Shown here: in pieces, positions 26,428-37,940 of the stretch
How positions within the stretch are numbered: position 1 is the first letter of the stretch
How the letters are laid out: the number at the start of each line of letters is the position of its first letter
Assembly: GCA_021734835.1 (NCBI GenBank)
Contig: JAIPIH010000009.1
Location: 1 to 64,000 of the forward strand
DNA length: 64,000 nt
Direction of reading: 5' to 3'
Source: Candidatus Cloacimonadota bacterium
GTDB taxonomy: Bacteria > Cloacimonadota > Cloacimonadia > Cloacimonadales > TCS61
Notes under the pieces: model-generated
Told to the model about the DNA's origin: nothing
The model's database searches: none
What the model saw: the letters and a program-made list of their open reading frames with translations, nothing else
Made by a program: the position numbers and the translations under genes

Positions 26428-27755
26428 TAAATGTCAGATTAGAAGCATATAAGATAATTGTAAAAGTAATCTCTAAGAACATCTTTTCAGATAAACTATT
26501 ACAGCAGATGACCAAAAAACTTAATCAGTCTGGAGGACGTTCCCCCTTGCTTTATGTTCTGGTGAAAGGTGTTGTAAAAATGCAGATAAACCTGGAATAT
26601 GTTAGCGCACAATATACGGATCCGAAAAAATTTTCAAATACTGATATGAAAATTAAAATTTTACTATATCTGGGGCTTTATCAACTAATGTATTGCGATA
26701 ATATTCCTCAGCATGCTTCGGTGAATGAAACTGTCGCTATTGCCAAAAAATTGTTTGGTAAGAAGATTGCAAATTTCATTAATGCAGTATTGAGAAAGTA
26801 CTTACGTTCAAACAAAATAGTGTATCCGGAAGATAAATTGGAAAGAATGTCGGTACAGTATTCATTTCCGAAAGCAATGATTGAGAGGTGGATAGAATAT
26901 TGGGGAGTAGAAGACACAGAAAAATTATGCAATTATTATAACGAAGCTCCCAACTTACACATTCGTATCAATACTTGCGCTACTGATAAAAATAGATTAA
27001 TGCAATATTTACTCAGGCGTGATATTATAGTGGTTGAGAGTGAAGCGTCAGAAAATTTTTTAATAACTGATCAAGCTAGAGAAGTATTGAACGAAGTTTC
27101 ATTTACAGAGGGATATTATTCTATCCAAGACGTATCTGCAGCACTTGTTGTAGAACTGTTCGATCCACAGAATAATGAATCAATTCTGGATTTGTTTGCT
27201 GCTCCCGGAGGTAAAGCTACTTACATTTCAGAGTTAATGCATAACACAGGAGAAGTTACGGCAGTTGATAAATCTCCCAATAAAATTAAAAAACTTAAAA
27301 GAGCTGCGGAAAGATTAAAAATAACTAATATGAAGTTACATGTTAATGATTGTTTTAAATTTGGTCCGATAGTTCCTGCTTATGACAGAGTTTTATTAGA
27401 TGTTCCTTGTTCGGGATGGGGAGTATTTCAGAAAAAAGCTGAACTCAGATGGCAAAAAAATCAGGATATGTCAGAATTGATAAAATTACAAAGAAAAGCG
27501 CTTGAACAAGGTGCAAAATTTGTACGACCCGGTGGCATTTTAGTTTACAGCACTTGTACTTTAAATGAAGAAGAGAACGAATCACAAATTGAGAGATTTT
27601 TACGCAGAAATAAGGATTTTTCTTTGCTGGATGCCCGGCAAGATATTCCAGCAGAATTTTCAGAGAAAAAATATTTAAAAACTCTTCCTTTCAAGCATAA
27701 TATGGATGGAGCATTTGCAGCAAAATTGAAAAAAAATAACGGGAGTAGTAAATGA
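26424..27755 (+). CDS. rsmB: 16S rRNA (cytosine(967)-C(5))-methyltransferase RsmB
   Basis: A 443-residue enzyme. The N-terminal NusB-like RNA-binding domain (about 1-140, with LLYLGLYQLMYCDNIPQHAS and VNETVAIAKK) precedes the SAM-dependent methyltransferase domain: the SAM site LDLFAAPGGKATYISELM, then DVPCSGWGVFQKKAELRW (motif IV) and VYSTCTLNEEENE (motif VI), which hold the two cysteines used in the m5C reaction. It is flanked by ATGA overlaps with ruvA upstream and the PASTA protein downstream. Domain order and length are standard for RsmB/Fmu. Confidence 0.95.
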   Translation: MINVRLEAYKIIVKVISKNIFSDKLLQQMTKKLNQSGGRSPLLYVLVKGVVKMQINLEYVSAQYTDPKKFSNTDMKIKILLYLGLYQLMYCDNIPQHASVNETVAIAKKLFGKKIANFINAVLRKYLRSNKIVYPEDKLERMSVQYSFPKAMIERWIEYWGVEDTEKLCNYYNEAPNLHIRINTCATDKNRLMQYLLRRDIIVVESEASENFLITDQAREVLNEVSFTEGYYSIQDVSAALVVELFDPQNNESILDLFAAPGGKATYISELMHNTGEVTAVDKSPNKIKKLKRAAERLKITNMKLHVNDCFKFGPIVPAYDRVLLDVPCSGWGVFQKKAELRWQKNQDMSELIKLQRKALEQGAKFVRPGGILVYSTCTLNEEENESQIERFLRRNKDFSLLDARQDIPAEFSEKKYLKTLPFKHNMDGAFAAKLKKNNGSSK

Positions 27756-28321
27756 TAAAATTAAAATCTATTCTTTTAGCTATCGCAATTCTGATAGGGC
27801 TTTTCAGTATCGCTTTCTTTGGAACTGATATCATTATGAAGATCATTGTCGGTCATGGTAATGAAGTGCAGGTACCACTGATCATCGGTACTGATTTTGA
27901 AGTTGCCAGAAAGATATGTACGGATAATAAATTGTATATTGAACAAAGTGAATTTGTGAATGATGAGAATATTGAAAAAGGCAAGATCATATCACAAAAA
28001 CCTAATCCGGGGATTATGACTAAAAAATACAGAACAATCAGCGTAGTGGTCAGTTTAGGCCCGGAAATGGTTAGAATACCCTATCTTGATAATTTAAGTA
28101 TTGTAGGAGCTAAGTTAAAATTAGAGAATGCAGGACTTTTTATCGGAGAAAAAATTTTTAGGTATTCTGAGGAAGTTGAAAAGGGATTTGTAATTTATTC
28201 TCAACCAATGGCGGATGAATTAATAGCGAGAAAAAGCGAAGTAAAAATTATCGTAAGTTTAGGCCGATATACTTCGGCCTCAGGTGACGATAATAAATGG
28301 AAAAATTTACTGGATAATTAA
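27752..28321 (+). CDS. PASTA domain-containing membrane protein
   Basis: A 189-residue protein with one N-terminal membrane anchor (about 5-25) followed by two PASTA domains (about 38-105, starting VQVPLIIGTDFEVARKI, and about 106-175, starting VRIPYLDNLSIVGAKLK); each ends in the typical VVVSLG / IIVSLG strand. PASTA domains bind peptidoglycan fragments or beta-lactam-like ligands in penicillin-binding proteins and kinases; this stand-alone form has no catalytic domain. It overlaps rsmB by four bases. A function in cell-wall sensing or anchoring is inference from the fold only. Confidence 0.85.
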   Translation: MIKLKSILLAIAILIGLFSIAFFGTDIIMKIIVGHGNEVQVPLIIGTDFEVARKICTDNKLYIEQSEFVNDENIEKGKIISQKPNPGIMTKKYRTISVVVSLGPEMVRIPYLDNLSIVGAKLKLENAGLFIGEKIFRYSEEVEKGFVIYSQPMADELIARKSEVKIIVSLGRYTSASGDDNKWKNLLDN

Positions 28322-28386
28322 TAAGAAAATTATAGTTAAAACGGCATCAATCCTGCTCTCTAACTAACACAGAAATAAAAAAAATC

Positions 28387-28420
28387 ACTGCAAAATATTA
28401 TTTTATTTTGCAGTTATTTT
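28387..28420 (+). terminator. Terminator after the yebC-ruvCA-rsmB-PASTA unit
   Basis: A perfect 11-bp inverted repeat (ACTGCAAAATA / TATTTTGCAGT, six-base loop) is followed by TATTTTGTATT. It lies about 65 bases after the PASTA stop. The rest of this 289-base gap holds the gyrB promoter and nothing else I recognise. Confidence 0.7.
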
Positions 28421-28521
28421 GTATTGGCTTCATAATTATCTGTAATACAATAAGTTACAAACATAGTAAACACAATTTTTAATCACTAAAAATATCCGCT
28501 AAGTTTATGCATATAAAATAG

Positions 28522-28552
28522 TTGACACATATTGCTGCCATTACGTTATAGT
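28522..28552 (+). promoter_or_regulatory. gyrB-gyrA promoter candidate
   Basis: A perfect TTGACA (28522-28527) and TATAGT (28547-28552, five of six matches) are separated by 19 bases, about 60 bases before the gyrB ATG. A spacer longer than 17 is a known feature of supercoiling-sensitive gyrase promoters in other bacteria; whether this applies here is inference. Confidence 0.55.
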
Positions 28553-28589
28553 CCGTAGAATTAAAGGCTAAAATTGAAGAGAAAAATAA

Positions 28590-30506
<1,917 letters not shown>

Positions 30507-30514
30507 GGGGATAA

Positions 30515-33214
30515 ATGATACACGATAGATCGAGAATTGAATTATTAGAAATTGAAGACGTACTAAAGAAATCATATTTAGAATACTCCATGAGTGTAAT
30601 TGTTTCCAGAGCTTTACCTGATGCCAGGGATGGCTTGAAACCTTCTCAGCGTAGGATCCTTTATGCCATGAACGAATTGAATTTAGTCCCTGGAAAAGGA
30701 TTTAGAAAATGTGCAAAGATTGCCGGTGATACTTCAGGTAATTATCATCCGCATGGTGAACAAGTGATCTATCCTACACTTGTGAGAATGGCTCAGGAAT
30801 GGAGCTTGAGATATATGTTAGTGAACGGTCAGGGTAACTTCGGTTCTCAGGACGGTGACCCGCCGGCAGCTATGCGTTATACAGAAGCAAGACTTCAAAA
30901 GGCTGCAGTTGACCTGATGGAAGATCTCAATAAAGACACAGTTGATTATAAAACAAATTATGATGATACAAGGCAAGAGCCAGTTGTTTTCCCTTCTAAA
31001 TTTCCTAATTTGATCGTGAATGGATCTTCCGGTATTGCTGTTGGTATGGCTACAAATATGGCCCCACACAATGTCAGTGAAGTTTGCGATGGCATCAAAG
31101 CTTATATAGATAATAATGATATGGAACCTGCAGATTTTTTGAAACATATCAAAGGTCCGGATTTTCCGACAGGTGGCTACATAATTGGAAGGCAAGGCAT
31201 CAAAGATTATTATAAAACTGGACATGGACGCGTTGTAATGCGTGGCAAAGCCACGGTAGAAACAAAAAACAATGGGTCTGAAATGATAGTCATTACCGAA
31301 ATTCCTTATATGTTAAATAAAAGCCTTTTGATCCAGAAGATCGTGGATGTTGTTAAGGAAAAAAGGATCGAGGGAATCAGCGATGTCAGAGATGAATCCG
31401 GCCGTCAGGGAATGCGCTTGGTAATAGTAGTGAAAAGGAATTACGAAGCTAGCTCTGTCTTGAACAAACTTTATAAATATACTCAATTACAGGGAAGTTT
31501 TAGCGTTAACAATAGAGCGTTGGTTAACGGAGTACCGCAAGTTCTCAACATGAAGGATATGATTACAAGTTATGTGGATTTCCGACATGAAGTTGTTGTA
31601 CGAAGAACACAATTTGAGTTACGAAATGCCGAGGAGAGACTGCATATTCTGGAAGGTTATAGAATTGCTTTGGATAATATTGATGAAATCATAGCAACAA
31701 TCAGAGCCTCAAAAACTACTCAGGATGCCAGCACGAAATTACAAAAGAAATTCAAACTTTCAGAGATCCAGGCAAAAGCGATCCTTGAAATGAAACTTCA
31801 GAGACTTACAGGTCTAGAGCGCGATAAAGTAGAAAAAGAGTATAAAGACATTGTAAAAACTGTAAAAAAACTCAAAGGTATTTTGGAGAATAAATCTCTA
31901 AGAATGAATATCATCAAAAAGGAAGTTGATGAGATCAAATCTAAATATGCTGATCTGAGAAGAACGACAATTTTAGATGGCTCATCTGATATAGAAACTG
32001 AAGATATGATAGCTGACGAAGATATGGTAGTTACGATCTCACGTCATGGCTATATTAAAAGACTTCCAATTCGAACTTACAGAAAACAGGGAAGAGGCGG
32101 AAAAGGTTTATCAGGATCTAATCTAAAAGAAGAAGATTTTATAGAAAATATTTTTGTTGCTTCTACCCATGCTTATATTCTATTCTTTACAGATAGAGGC
32201 ATTTGTCACTGGCTAAAAGTTCACAGAATTCCAAAAATGGGTCGACTGGCCAGAGGTAAAGCTATTGTGAATTTACTCCAGCTTGAACCTGATGAAAGAA
32301 TTGAAGCTTTTGTAACTGTGAGAGATTTCAATGATCCTTTCTATGTAACAATGGTGACAAAAAAGGGAATCATTAAAAAATCAGAACTCAATGCGTTTTC
32401 CAGACCAAGAGTAAATGGTATAATTGCCATAAAACTATTGGAGGGAGACAGATTGATCGAAGCAAAGATCACAGAAGGTGATAATCATATCATCTTAGCA
32501 ACTAGAAACGGTTTTGCGAATAGGTTCCAAGAAACTGATGTGAGATCGATGGGCAGAAATTCACAGGGAGTTCGCGGCATTAGGTTAAGAGAGGAAGATG
32601 AAGTTGTTGCAATGGTTGTGATCAAACGTGAAGGAACCCTGCTGGCAATTAGTGAGAACGGTTTCGGAAAGAGATCTTTGATCAGTGACTATAAAGTTAC
32701 AAAACGAGGTTCAAAAGGGGTGATAACATTAAAAACTACTAAAAGGAATGGGAAACTGATCTCACTATTGGAAGTTGTTGATAATGACGATCTTATGATC
32801 GTAACAAGAGAAGGAATGATTATCCGGCAGGCAGTTAATCGAATTTCAATAATTAACCGGAATACTCAGGGTGTAAGATTAATTGCTCTTAATAAAGAGG
32901 ATAACGTTTATGATGTTGCCAGAATCATTGCAGAAGAAGAAAGTGAAGAAGATGAAGAATCTAATATTGATGAACAAGATTTAATTGAAGCTGAAGAATT
33001 AGGAGAAAGTGCTCAAGATGAAGTTCAGAATTTTGATGAAGTAGAACAAACTTCCGAAGAGGATCAGTTAGATGTTGAGGAACAGGAAGATGAAGAGGAT
33101 GATGAGAACTCAAAGGAAGAAGAATCGCAACCTGAGGAAAAAGTTGCTGTGAAGAAGAAACCAAAGGAAAAAGAAAAATCAGAATTGGAGCTGGATTTCG
33201 GACTTGACAACTAA
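30515..33214 (+). CDS. gyrA: DNA gyrase subunit A
   Basis: The cleavage/religation subunit. The 899-residue protein has the winged-helix breakage domain with catalytic Tyr122 (AAMRYTEARL), a coiled-coil gate, and a six-bladed C-terminal pinwheel whose gyrA-box reads QGRGGKG, required for DNA wrapping; this confirms gyrase rather than topoisomerase IV. The quinolone-resistance region reads HPHGEQVIYPTLVRM: positions 83 and 87 (E. coli numbering coincides here) are Gln and Pro instead of Ser and Asp. After about residue 800 the chain ends in a very acidic, low-complexity tail of about 80 residues, rich in Glu and Asp, then a basic Lys-rich patch. Acidic GyrA tails tune wrapping in other bacteria. 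GGGGG lies just before the ATG. Confidence 0.97.
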   Translation: MIHDRSRIELLEIEDVLKKSYLEYSMSVIVSRALPDARDGLKPSQRRILYAMNELNLVPGKGFRKCAKIAGDTSGNYHPHGEQVIYPTLVRMAQEWSLRYMLVNGQGNFGSQDGDPPAAMRYTEARLQKAAVDLMEDLNKDTVDYKTNYDDTRQEPVVFPSKFPNLIVNGSSGIAVGMATNMAPHNVSEVCDGIKAYIDNNDMEPADFLKHIKGPDFPTGGYIIGRQGIKDYYKTGHGRVVMRGKATVETKNNGSEMIVITEIPYMLNKSLLIQKIVDVVKEKRIEGISDVRDESGRQGMRLVIVVKRNYEASSVLNKLYKYTQLQGSFSVNNRALVNGVPQVLNMKDMITSYVDFRHEVVVRRTQFELRNAEERLHILEGYRIALDNIDEIIATIRASKTTQDASTKLQKKFKLSEIQAKAILEMKLQRLTGLERDKVEKEYKDIVKTVKKLKGILENKSLRMNIIKKEVDEIKSKYADLRRTTILDGSSDIETEDMIADEDMVVTISRHGYIKRLPIRTYRKQGRGGKGLSGSNLKEEDFIENIFVASTHAYILFFTDRGICHWLKVHRIPKMGRLARGKAIVNLLQLEPDERIEAFVTVRDFNDPFYVTMVTKKGIIKKSELNAFSRPRVNGIIAIKLLEGDRLIEAKITEGDNHIILATRNGFANRFQETDVRSMGRNSQGVRGIRLREEDEVVAMVVIKREGTLLAISENGFGKRSLISDYKVTKRGSKGVITLKTTKRNGKLISLLEVVDNDDLMIVTREGMIIRQAVNRISIINRNTQGVRLIALNKEDNVYDVARIIAEEESEEDEESNIDEQDLIEAEELGESAQDEVQNFDEVEQTSEEDQLDVEEQEDEEDDENSKEEESQPEEKVAVKKKPKEKEKSELELDFGLDN

Positions 33215-33241
33215 TAAACTAAAGTAAAATTCAAGAATAAT

Positions 33242-33270
33242 AACAGAGACGATTTAAATCGTCTCTGTTT
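33242..33270 (+). terminator. Perfect 28-bp palindrome between gyrA and the lipoprotein gene, terminator-like
   Basis: AACAGAGACGATTT and its exact complement are back to back (33242-33269), followed by T then GTACG. The stem is strong, but the T tract is only TTT, so it may be a weak terminator or an RNA-stability element. The lipoprotein Shine-Dalgarno GAGGAG follows within 10 bases. Confidence 0.55.
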
Positions 33271-33284
33271 GTACGAGGAGCAAT

Positions 33285-33899
33285 ATGAAAAAACTTATAT
33301 TTATCACAACTTTAGGAGTATTCTTATTTTTATCAGCTTGCACAATTAAGTATTTACCCATCGCATCCAACAATGTTTCTATCACAGATAATTATGGAGT
33401 TGTAAGAAACAAAGATTATACTATTGCCGCTGCAAATGAGTATTGGAATAGAGATCCTCAGGAATTAACCAACTATTTTACAACATTTTATATATCAATA
33501 CAAAACCGAGGCAAAGTAAATATGGTAGTTGATAAATCTGATTTTGGTTTGATTGATGAGAATGGGAATCAATATGACATTGTCACAACAGATTACATTG
33601 AAAACATGTTAGCTCCACATTTGATTGATTACTTGATGGTCAGCGGTACAAACAACAGTATCATACCTAACGAGAGTGATTATAACAAACAAAGGCAAAT
33701 GATCGAGAAGTGGAGATTAGCCAAAAATAACCTAATTACATATTCATTTCATTTTGGGAAGATCTTACCGGGTGCTAAAAAATCAGGATATCTATTTTTC
33801 CCAAAATTGGAATCGAAAAATTATAATTGTACGTTCCAATTTGATGACACTAACATTGAGTTTACAAGAGCAGATAAAAAGAAGAAGTTAAAGAAATAA
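33285..33899 (+). CDS. Lipoprotein of unknown function
   Basis: A 204-residue protein with a lipoprotein signal peptide: a positively charged start, hydrophobic stretch and lipobox FLSAC with the lipidated Cys at residue 19. The mature part (about 20-204) looks like a beta-sandwich, with segments such as YFTTFYISIQNRGKVNMVV and SDFGLIDENGNQYDIV that recall DUF4352-like Ig folds; I cannot assign a family. A basic tail (KKKKLKK) ends the chain. GAGGAG (33275-33280) precedes the ATG. It sits alone between gyrA and aspS. Localisation to a membrane leaflet is firm; function is unknown. Confidence 0.75.
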   Translation: MKKLIFITTLGVFLFLSACTIKYLPIASNNVSITDNYGVVRNKDYTIAAANEYWNRDPQELTNYFTTFYISIQNRGKVNMVVDKSDFGLIDENGNQYDIVTTDYIENMLAPHLIDYLMVSGTNNSIIPNESDYNKQRQMIEKWRLAKNNLITYSFHFGKILPGAKKSGYLFFPKLESKNYNCTFQFDDTNIEFTRADKKKKLKK

Positions 33900-34027
33900 C
33901 ATCTCTCAAGCTTTAGGTTCAGAATGACAAGGTTGACTCACAAATACATGATTATTTCAAAGCATTGACAAATTATTATTTAAATAAATCCTCGCATCAA
34001 ATTTCATTAGTAAAAAAGGATTATAAT

Positions 34028-35824
34028 ATGTTAGAATTTCTTAAGAGTAAAAAAAGAACTCATTATGCCAATAAGATAAGTAAAAAAAATGTGAATGACC
34101 GCGTTACTTTGATGGGTTGGGTACATCGCCGCAGAGACTTAGGCAGTCTCATATTTATTGATCTCAGGGATGTAACAGGGAAAATACAGATAGTTTTTCA
34201 TCCAGAATCACAAAAAATTCATACAAAAGCTGGAAAACTAAGAAACGAATTTGTAATTGCTGTGACCGGAAGAGTGATTTTAAGAGAACAAGCTAATATT
34301 AATCCTGATATTGCTACAGGAGAAGTGGAAGTAGAAGCTGACGAATTACTATTACTAAATACTTCAGAACCTCTTCCTGTTCAGATCAATGAGAATATCC
34401 TAGCAGAAGAAGATTTGAGACTTAAATATAGATATCTTGATCTGAGACGCGAAAAAATGAAAAATTTAATATTACTCAGACACGATATAGTTTTTGCAAT
34501 CAGAGAATTCTTGATCAAACAAGATTTTTACGAAATTGAGACACCTATGTTGATGAAAAGCACGCCTGAAGGTGCAAGAGATTTTCTTGTTCCCAGCCGC
34601 GTACACTCCGGTAAATTTTTTGCGCTTCCTCAATCTCCTCAGATCTATAAACAATTGTTGATGGTAAGCGGATTTGATAGATATTTCCAAATTGCTCGCT
34701 GTTTCCGTGATGAAGATTTGAGAGCAGACAGACAACCTGAATTCACCCAACTCGATATTGAAATGAGCTATATTACTCAAAATGAGATATTTAACATTAT
34801 TGAGGATCTATTTGGTTACATCTTCAAAAAAGTAATTGCCAGTGATCTGCCCACTCCGTTCCCACGAATCACTTATAAAGATGCTATGACCCGTTACGGT
34901 ACAGACAAACCTGATACTAGATTTGACATGGAATTGAACAATTTATCTGAAATTTTAGCAGATTCCGAGTTTAAAGTTTTTAATACAGCTTTAGAAAATA
35001 ACGGCAGTATAAGATGCATTATTGCGGAAGGATGTTCAAATTACTCCAGAAAACAAATCGATTCTTTGATAGAGCGCGCTAAACATGTCGGTGGCAAAGG
35101 ACTAGCTTATACGAAATATGAGGGTGATGAATTCCAATCCGGTATTTCTAAGTTTCTATCCGCCGAAGAAAAACTGGCCATTATTAAGAAAACAGGTTTA
35201 AAAAATAACGATCTTCTGCTTTTTGCTGCTGATAATGATAAAATTGTTTTTAAAGTTTTAGCTGAAATCAGAAATTATCTCGGTGCTGAATTACAACTTT
35301 ATGATCCAGATCAATTTAATTTTATCTGGGTAACCGATTTTCCGCTTTTTGCCTTTAATGATGAGGAAAAAAGATGGGAAACAGCGCATCACATGTTCAC
35401 GTTACCTAAGGAAGAACATCTTAATTATTTTGAAACCGGAAAATATGAGAAAATAGAAGGGGAATTATACGATCTCGTTTGTAACGGTCTTGAATTATCT
35501 TCCGGCAGCATTCGTTGTCATAGATTGGATATACAGAAAAAGATTTTTGATGTTCTGGAATTTACTGACGCAGAATTAGAAGAGAAGTTCGGATTCTTCT
35601 TAAACGCTTTGAAATACGGAACACCTCCTCATGGAGGCATCGCTCCCGGTATTGATAGGATTGTTATGTTGATGAGCAAAGCTCAGTCTATTCGGGACGT
35701 AATAGCTTTTCCAAAAACTTTGCAGGCAACAGATCTAATGAGTTCTTCTCCGGCTGAAGTTTCAAAAGAGCAGCTGGATGAATTAGGAATTAAAATCCTT
35801 CCAAAGCAGCATAAATCTGAATAA
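34028..35824 (+). CDS. aspS: Aspartate--tRNA ligase
   Basis: A 598-residue class II synthetase that charges tRNA-Asp. The N-terminal OB-fold anticodon domain (VTLMGWVHRRRDLGSLIFID) is followed by the catalytic domain with motif 2 (FRDEDLRADRQPEFTQLDIE) and motif 3 (GGIAPGIDRIVMLM); the bacterial GAD insertion lies about 280-420. The ATG at 34028 is chosen because AAAAAGGA (34013-34020) precedes it and the protein then starts just before the OB-fold; the TTG at 33965 that would extend it belongs to a TTGACA hexamer and gives an unrelated N terminus. Whether it is discriminating or also makes Asp-tRNA-Asn cannot be told without the gatCAB status of the genome. Confidence 0.95.
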   Translation: MLEFLKSKKRTHYANKISKKNVNDRVTLMGWVHRRRDLGSLIFIDLRDVTGKIQIVFHPESQKIHTKAGKLRNEFVIAVTGRVILREQANINPDIATGEVEVEADELLLLNTSEPLPVQINENILAEEDLRLKYRYLDLRREKMKNLILLRHDIVFAIREFLIKQDFYEIETPMLMKSTPEGARDFLVPSRVHSGKFFALPQSPQIYKQLLMVSGFDRYFQIARCFRDEDLRADRQPEFTQLDIEMSYITQNEIFNIIEDLFGYIFKKVIASDLPTPFPRITYKDAMTRYGTDKPDTRFDMELNNLSEILADSEFKVFNTALENNGSIRCIIAEGCSNYSRKQIDSLIERAKHVGGKGLAYTKYEGDEFQSGISKFLSAEEKLAIIKKTGLKNNDLLLFAADNDKIVFKVLAEIRNYLGAELQLYDPDQFNFIWVTDFPLFAFNDEEKRWETAHHMFTLPKEEHLNYFETGKYEKIEGELYDLVCNGLELSSGSIRCHRLDIQKKIFDVLEFTDAELEEKFGFFLNALKYGTPPHGGIAPGIDRIVMLMSKAQSIRDVIAFPKTLQATDLMSSSPAEVSKEQLDELGIKILPKQHKSE

Positions 35825-35887
35825 GATTGGTAACGAATCAATCAAATGCAGTTTTCGAACGTATAAAATTATCAAAACGGAGTTTAT

Positions 35888-37210
35888 TTGAAGAGGATTA
35901 AGAAAATCGCAGCGATGACTTTCGGATGTAAGATAAACCAATATGAAACTTCCTGCATTATTAATGAATTTCTGCATAACGGTTACCAGTACGCAGATTT
36001 TGATCAGCTAGCAAATGTATATATTATTAACACCTGTACTGTAACAAATCGAACCGATCAAAAAAGTCGAAATGCGATTAGAAAAGCACTTCAGCAAAAG
36101 TATATAGATCCTACCATAAAAATTATCGTAACCGGATGTTATTCCCAAAGAAAAAAACAAGAAATAGCAGAATTAGGTGATGTCAATCTAATCATAGACA
36201 ATAATGAGAAAAGCAAAGTTTATAAATATTTGATGAACCCTGATCTTCTGGATACTCAAATTAGTGACGATTCAGCAAAAAAAGAGTTTGATGAACTATT
36301 CACTACTAAAATGATCGATCATTCCCGTGCTTTTATAAAAGTCCAGGACGGATGCGATAATTACTGTGCTTACTGCGCAATACCGTATGCCAGAGGAACT
36401 TCCCGCAGCAGAGATAAATACAAAGTTCTGGAACAAATATCTACTCTTACAGAACAGGATTACTGTGAGTTTGTCTTAGGTGGGATTAATTTAGGATTAT
36501 ACGGCAGAGAAAAAAAGGATAACTATTTTTTGGCTGATCTGCTGAAGGATATAGAAAAAATAGAAAAAGTTAAGTTGATCAGACTCAGCTCAATTGAACC
36601 ACAACTTTTTACGAACGACCTGTTGGAATATTTTCGAAACAGTAAAAAGATATGTCATCATTTTCATATTCCTCTACAGGTTGGATGTGACGAATTATTA
36701 AAAAAAATGGGTAGAAAATATAAAACTGAGGAATTTAAAAATGTAATCTCAGAGATCAGAAATATCATTCCTGATGCAGCTCTGGGAATTGATGTGATTG
36801 TAGGACTTCCCGGTGAAACTGAAGAATATTTCCAAAAGACCTACAATTTTTTAAATGAACTTGATTTTACCTATCTCCATGTTTTTTCTTATTCTAAAAG
36901 ACCCGGAACCAAAGCAGCAGAAATGAACGACCAGACCAACGGTAAAATACAAAAACAAAGAAGTAACTGGTTAATTAAGCTCTCAGAGAAAAAACTGAGT
37001 GAATACAAACATTTAATTTTACGAAATGAGGTTGTATTAAGCGGTGTATTTGAACAGAAAACTAGAGGATATTGGACAGCCTTATCTGATCATTTTATCA
37101 GAGTTTACTTAAATAGTAAGACTGATCTGAAGAAAAAATATTTACAGTTTAAACCACAGAACACAAAATTTGATGGTATTGAAGTTAAACTATTAGATAA
37201 ACTCAGGTAG
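35888..37210 (+). CDS. mtaB: tRNA (t6A37) methylthiotransferase MtaB-like radical SAM enzyme
   Basis: A 440-residue methylthiotransferase that adds a methylthio group to t6A at tRNA position 37. The N-terminal UPF0004 domain carries three cluster cysteines (TFGCKINQYE, INTCTVTN, VTGCYSQR), then the radical SAM motif CDNYCAYC with PYARGTSRSR, and a C-terminal TRAM-like segment with LRNEVVLSGVFE. GCKINQYET and the overall pattern fit MtaB (YqeV) rather than MiaB or RimO. The start is a TTG at 35888 with CGGAG 5 bases upstream (35878-35882); the next ATG would remove the first strand, so TTG is preferred. mlaF follows after 4 bases. Confidence 0.9.
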   Translation: MKRIKKIAAMTFGCKINQYETSCIINEFLHNGYQYADFDQLANVYIINTCTVTNRTDQKSRNAIRKALQQKYIDPTIKIIVTGCYSQRKKQEIAELGDVNLIIDNNEKSKVYKYLMNPDLLDTQISDDSAKKEFDELFTTKMIDHSRAFIKVQDGCDNYCAYCAIPYARGTSRSRDKYKVLEQISTLTEQDYCEFVLGGINLGLYGREKKDNYFLADLLKDIEKIEKVKLIRLSSIEPQLFTNDLLEYFRNSKKICHHFHIPLQVGCDELLKKMGRKYKTEEFKNVISEIRNIIPDAALGIDVIVGLPGETEEYFQKTYNFLNELDFTYLHVFSYSKRPGTKAAEMNDQTNGKIQKQRSNWLIKLSEKKLSEYKHLILRNEVVLSGVFEQKTRGYWTALSDHFIRVYLNSKTDLKKKYLQFKPQNTKFDGIEVKLLDKLR

Positions 37211-37214
37211 AGAT

Positions 37215-37931
37215 ATGATAGAAGTAAAAAATTTAGCGGTTAAGTTTGGTGAGCAATATGTTTTTTCCAATATTGATCTTACTATCAAGGAAGAGCTTAT
37301 TACAACGATCGTTGGGCAAAGCGGTACCGGTAAAAGTGTATTGATGAAATGCATCGAAGGCTTAGTAAAACCTGTCGAGGGCTCTATTACAATTGATGGA
37401 GAAAAAATATTTCAACTTAAAAAACAGCAATTGAATATAACCAGAAAGAAGCTTGCTATGCTTTTTCAAGGTTCGGCCTTGCTGGATTCCTTGAATGTGT
37501 ATCAAAATGTAGCATTACCGCTTTTCGAACATACAGATCTTTCAGAAACAGCAATCAAAAAAGAAGTGAAAGAAAAACTTGATATGGTCGGTCTGGAAGG
37601 AGTTTTAACTAAAATGCCTTCAGAACTTAGCGGCGGAATGAAAAAAAGAGTCGCACTGGCCAGAGCGATAATTTTGAAGCCCAAATACATCATTTACGAT
37701 GAACCTACAACCGGATTGGATCCAATCATGGCAGAAGAGATCTCTGACCTAATTCTTAAATTACATTCACAATCTCATATTACTTCAATAATCATCACGC
37801 ACGATATGAATTGTATCAGAAAAATAAAAGGTAATATTGTTATGCTGCATAACAAAAAAATTGTTTTTGACGGAACTTACGATAGCTTTATAAATGAAAA
37901 AAGTGAAATAATTCGCGGTTTTTTAAAATAA
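37215..37931 (+). CDS. ABC transporter ATPase, MlaF-like (MCE-associated lipid transport)
   Basis: A 238-residue ATPase with Walker A GQSGTGKSVLMKC, Q-loop LFQGSALLDSLNVYQNV, signature LSGGMKKRVALARA, Walker B YIIYDEPTTGLDP and the H-loop IIITHDMN. The Q-loop and the SALLDSLNV stretch are characteristic of MlaF/Mkl ATPases that power phospholipid transport between the membranes via MCE proteins. The MCE protein follows directly. No permease (mlaE) gene adjoins it, although mlaE-mlaF-mlaD is the usual order; it must lie elsewhere if the complex is complete. Confidence 0.9.
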   Translation: MIEVKNLAVKFGEQYVFSNIDLTIKEELITTIVGQSGTGKSVLMKCIEGLVKPVEGSITIDGEKIFQLKKQQLNITRKKLAMLFQGSALLDSLNVYQNVALPLFEHTDLSETAIKKEVKEKLDMVGLEGVLTKMPSELSGGMKKRVALARAIILKPKYIIYDEPTTGLDPIMAEEISDLILKLHSQSHITSIIITHDMNCIRKIKGNIVMLHNKKIVFDGTYDSFINEKSEIIRGFLK

Positions 37932-37940
37932 GGAAAAAAT

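Noticed and set aside
33965-33993. Promoter for aspS
   Set aside because: TTGACA is present but no -10-like hexamer occurs at 16-19 bases.
33965-34027. N-terminal extension of aspS from the TTG at 33965
   Set aside because: The TTG is part of a TTGACA hexamer, the extension has no similarity to AspS N termini, and a good ribosome binding site precedes the ATG at 34028.
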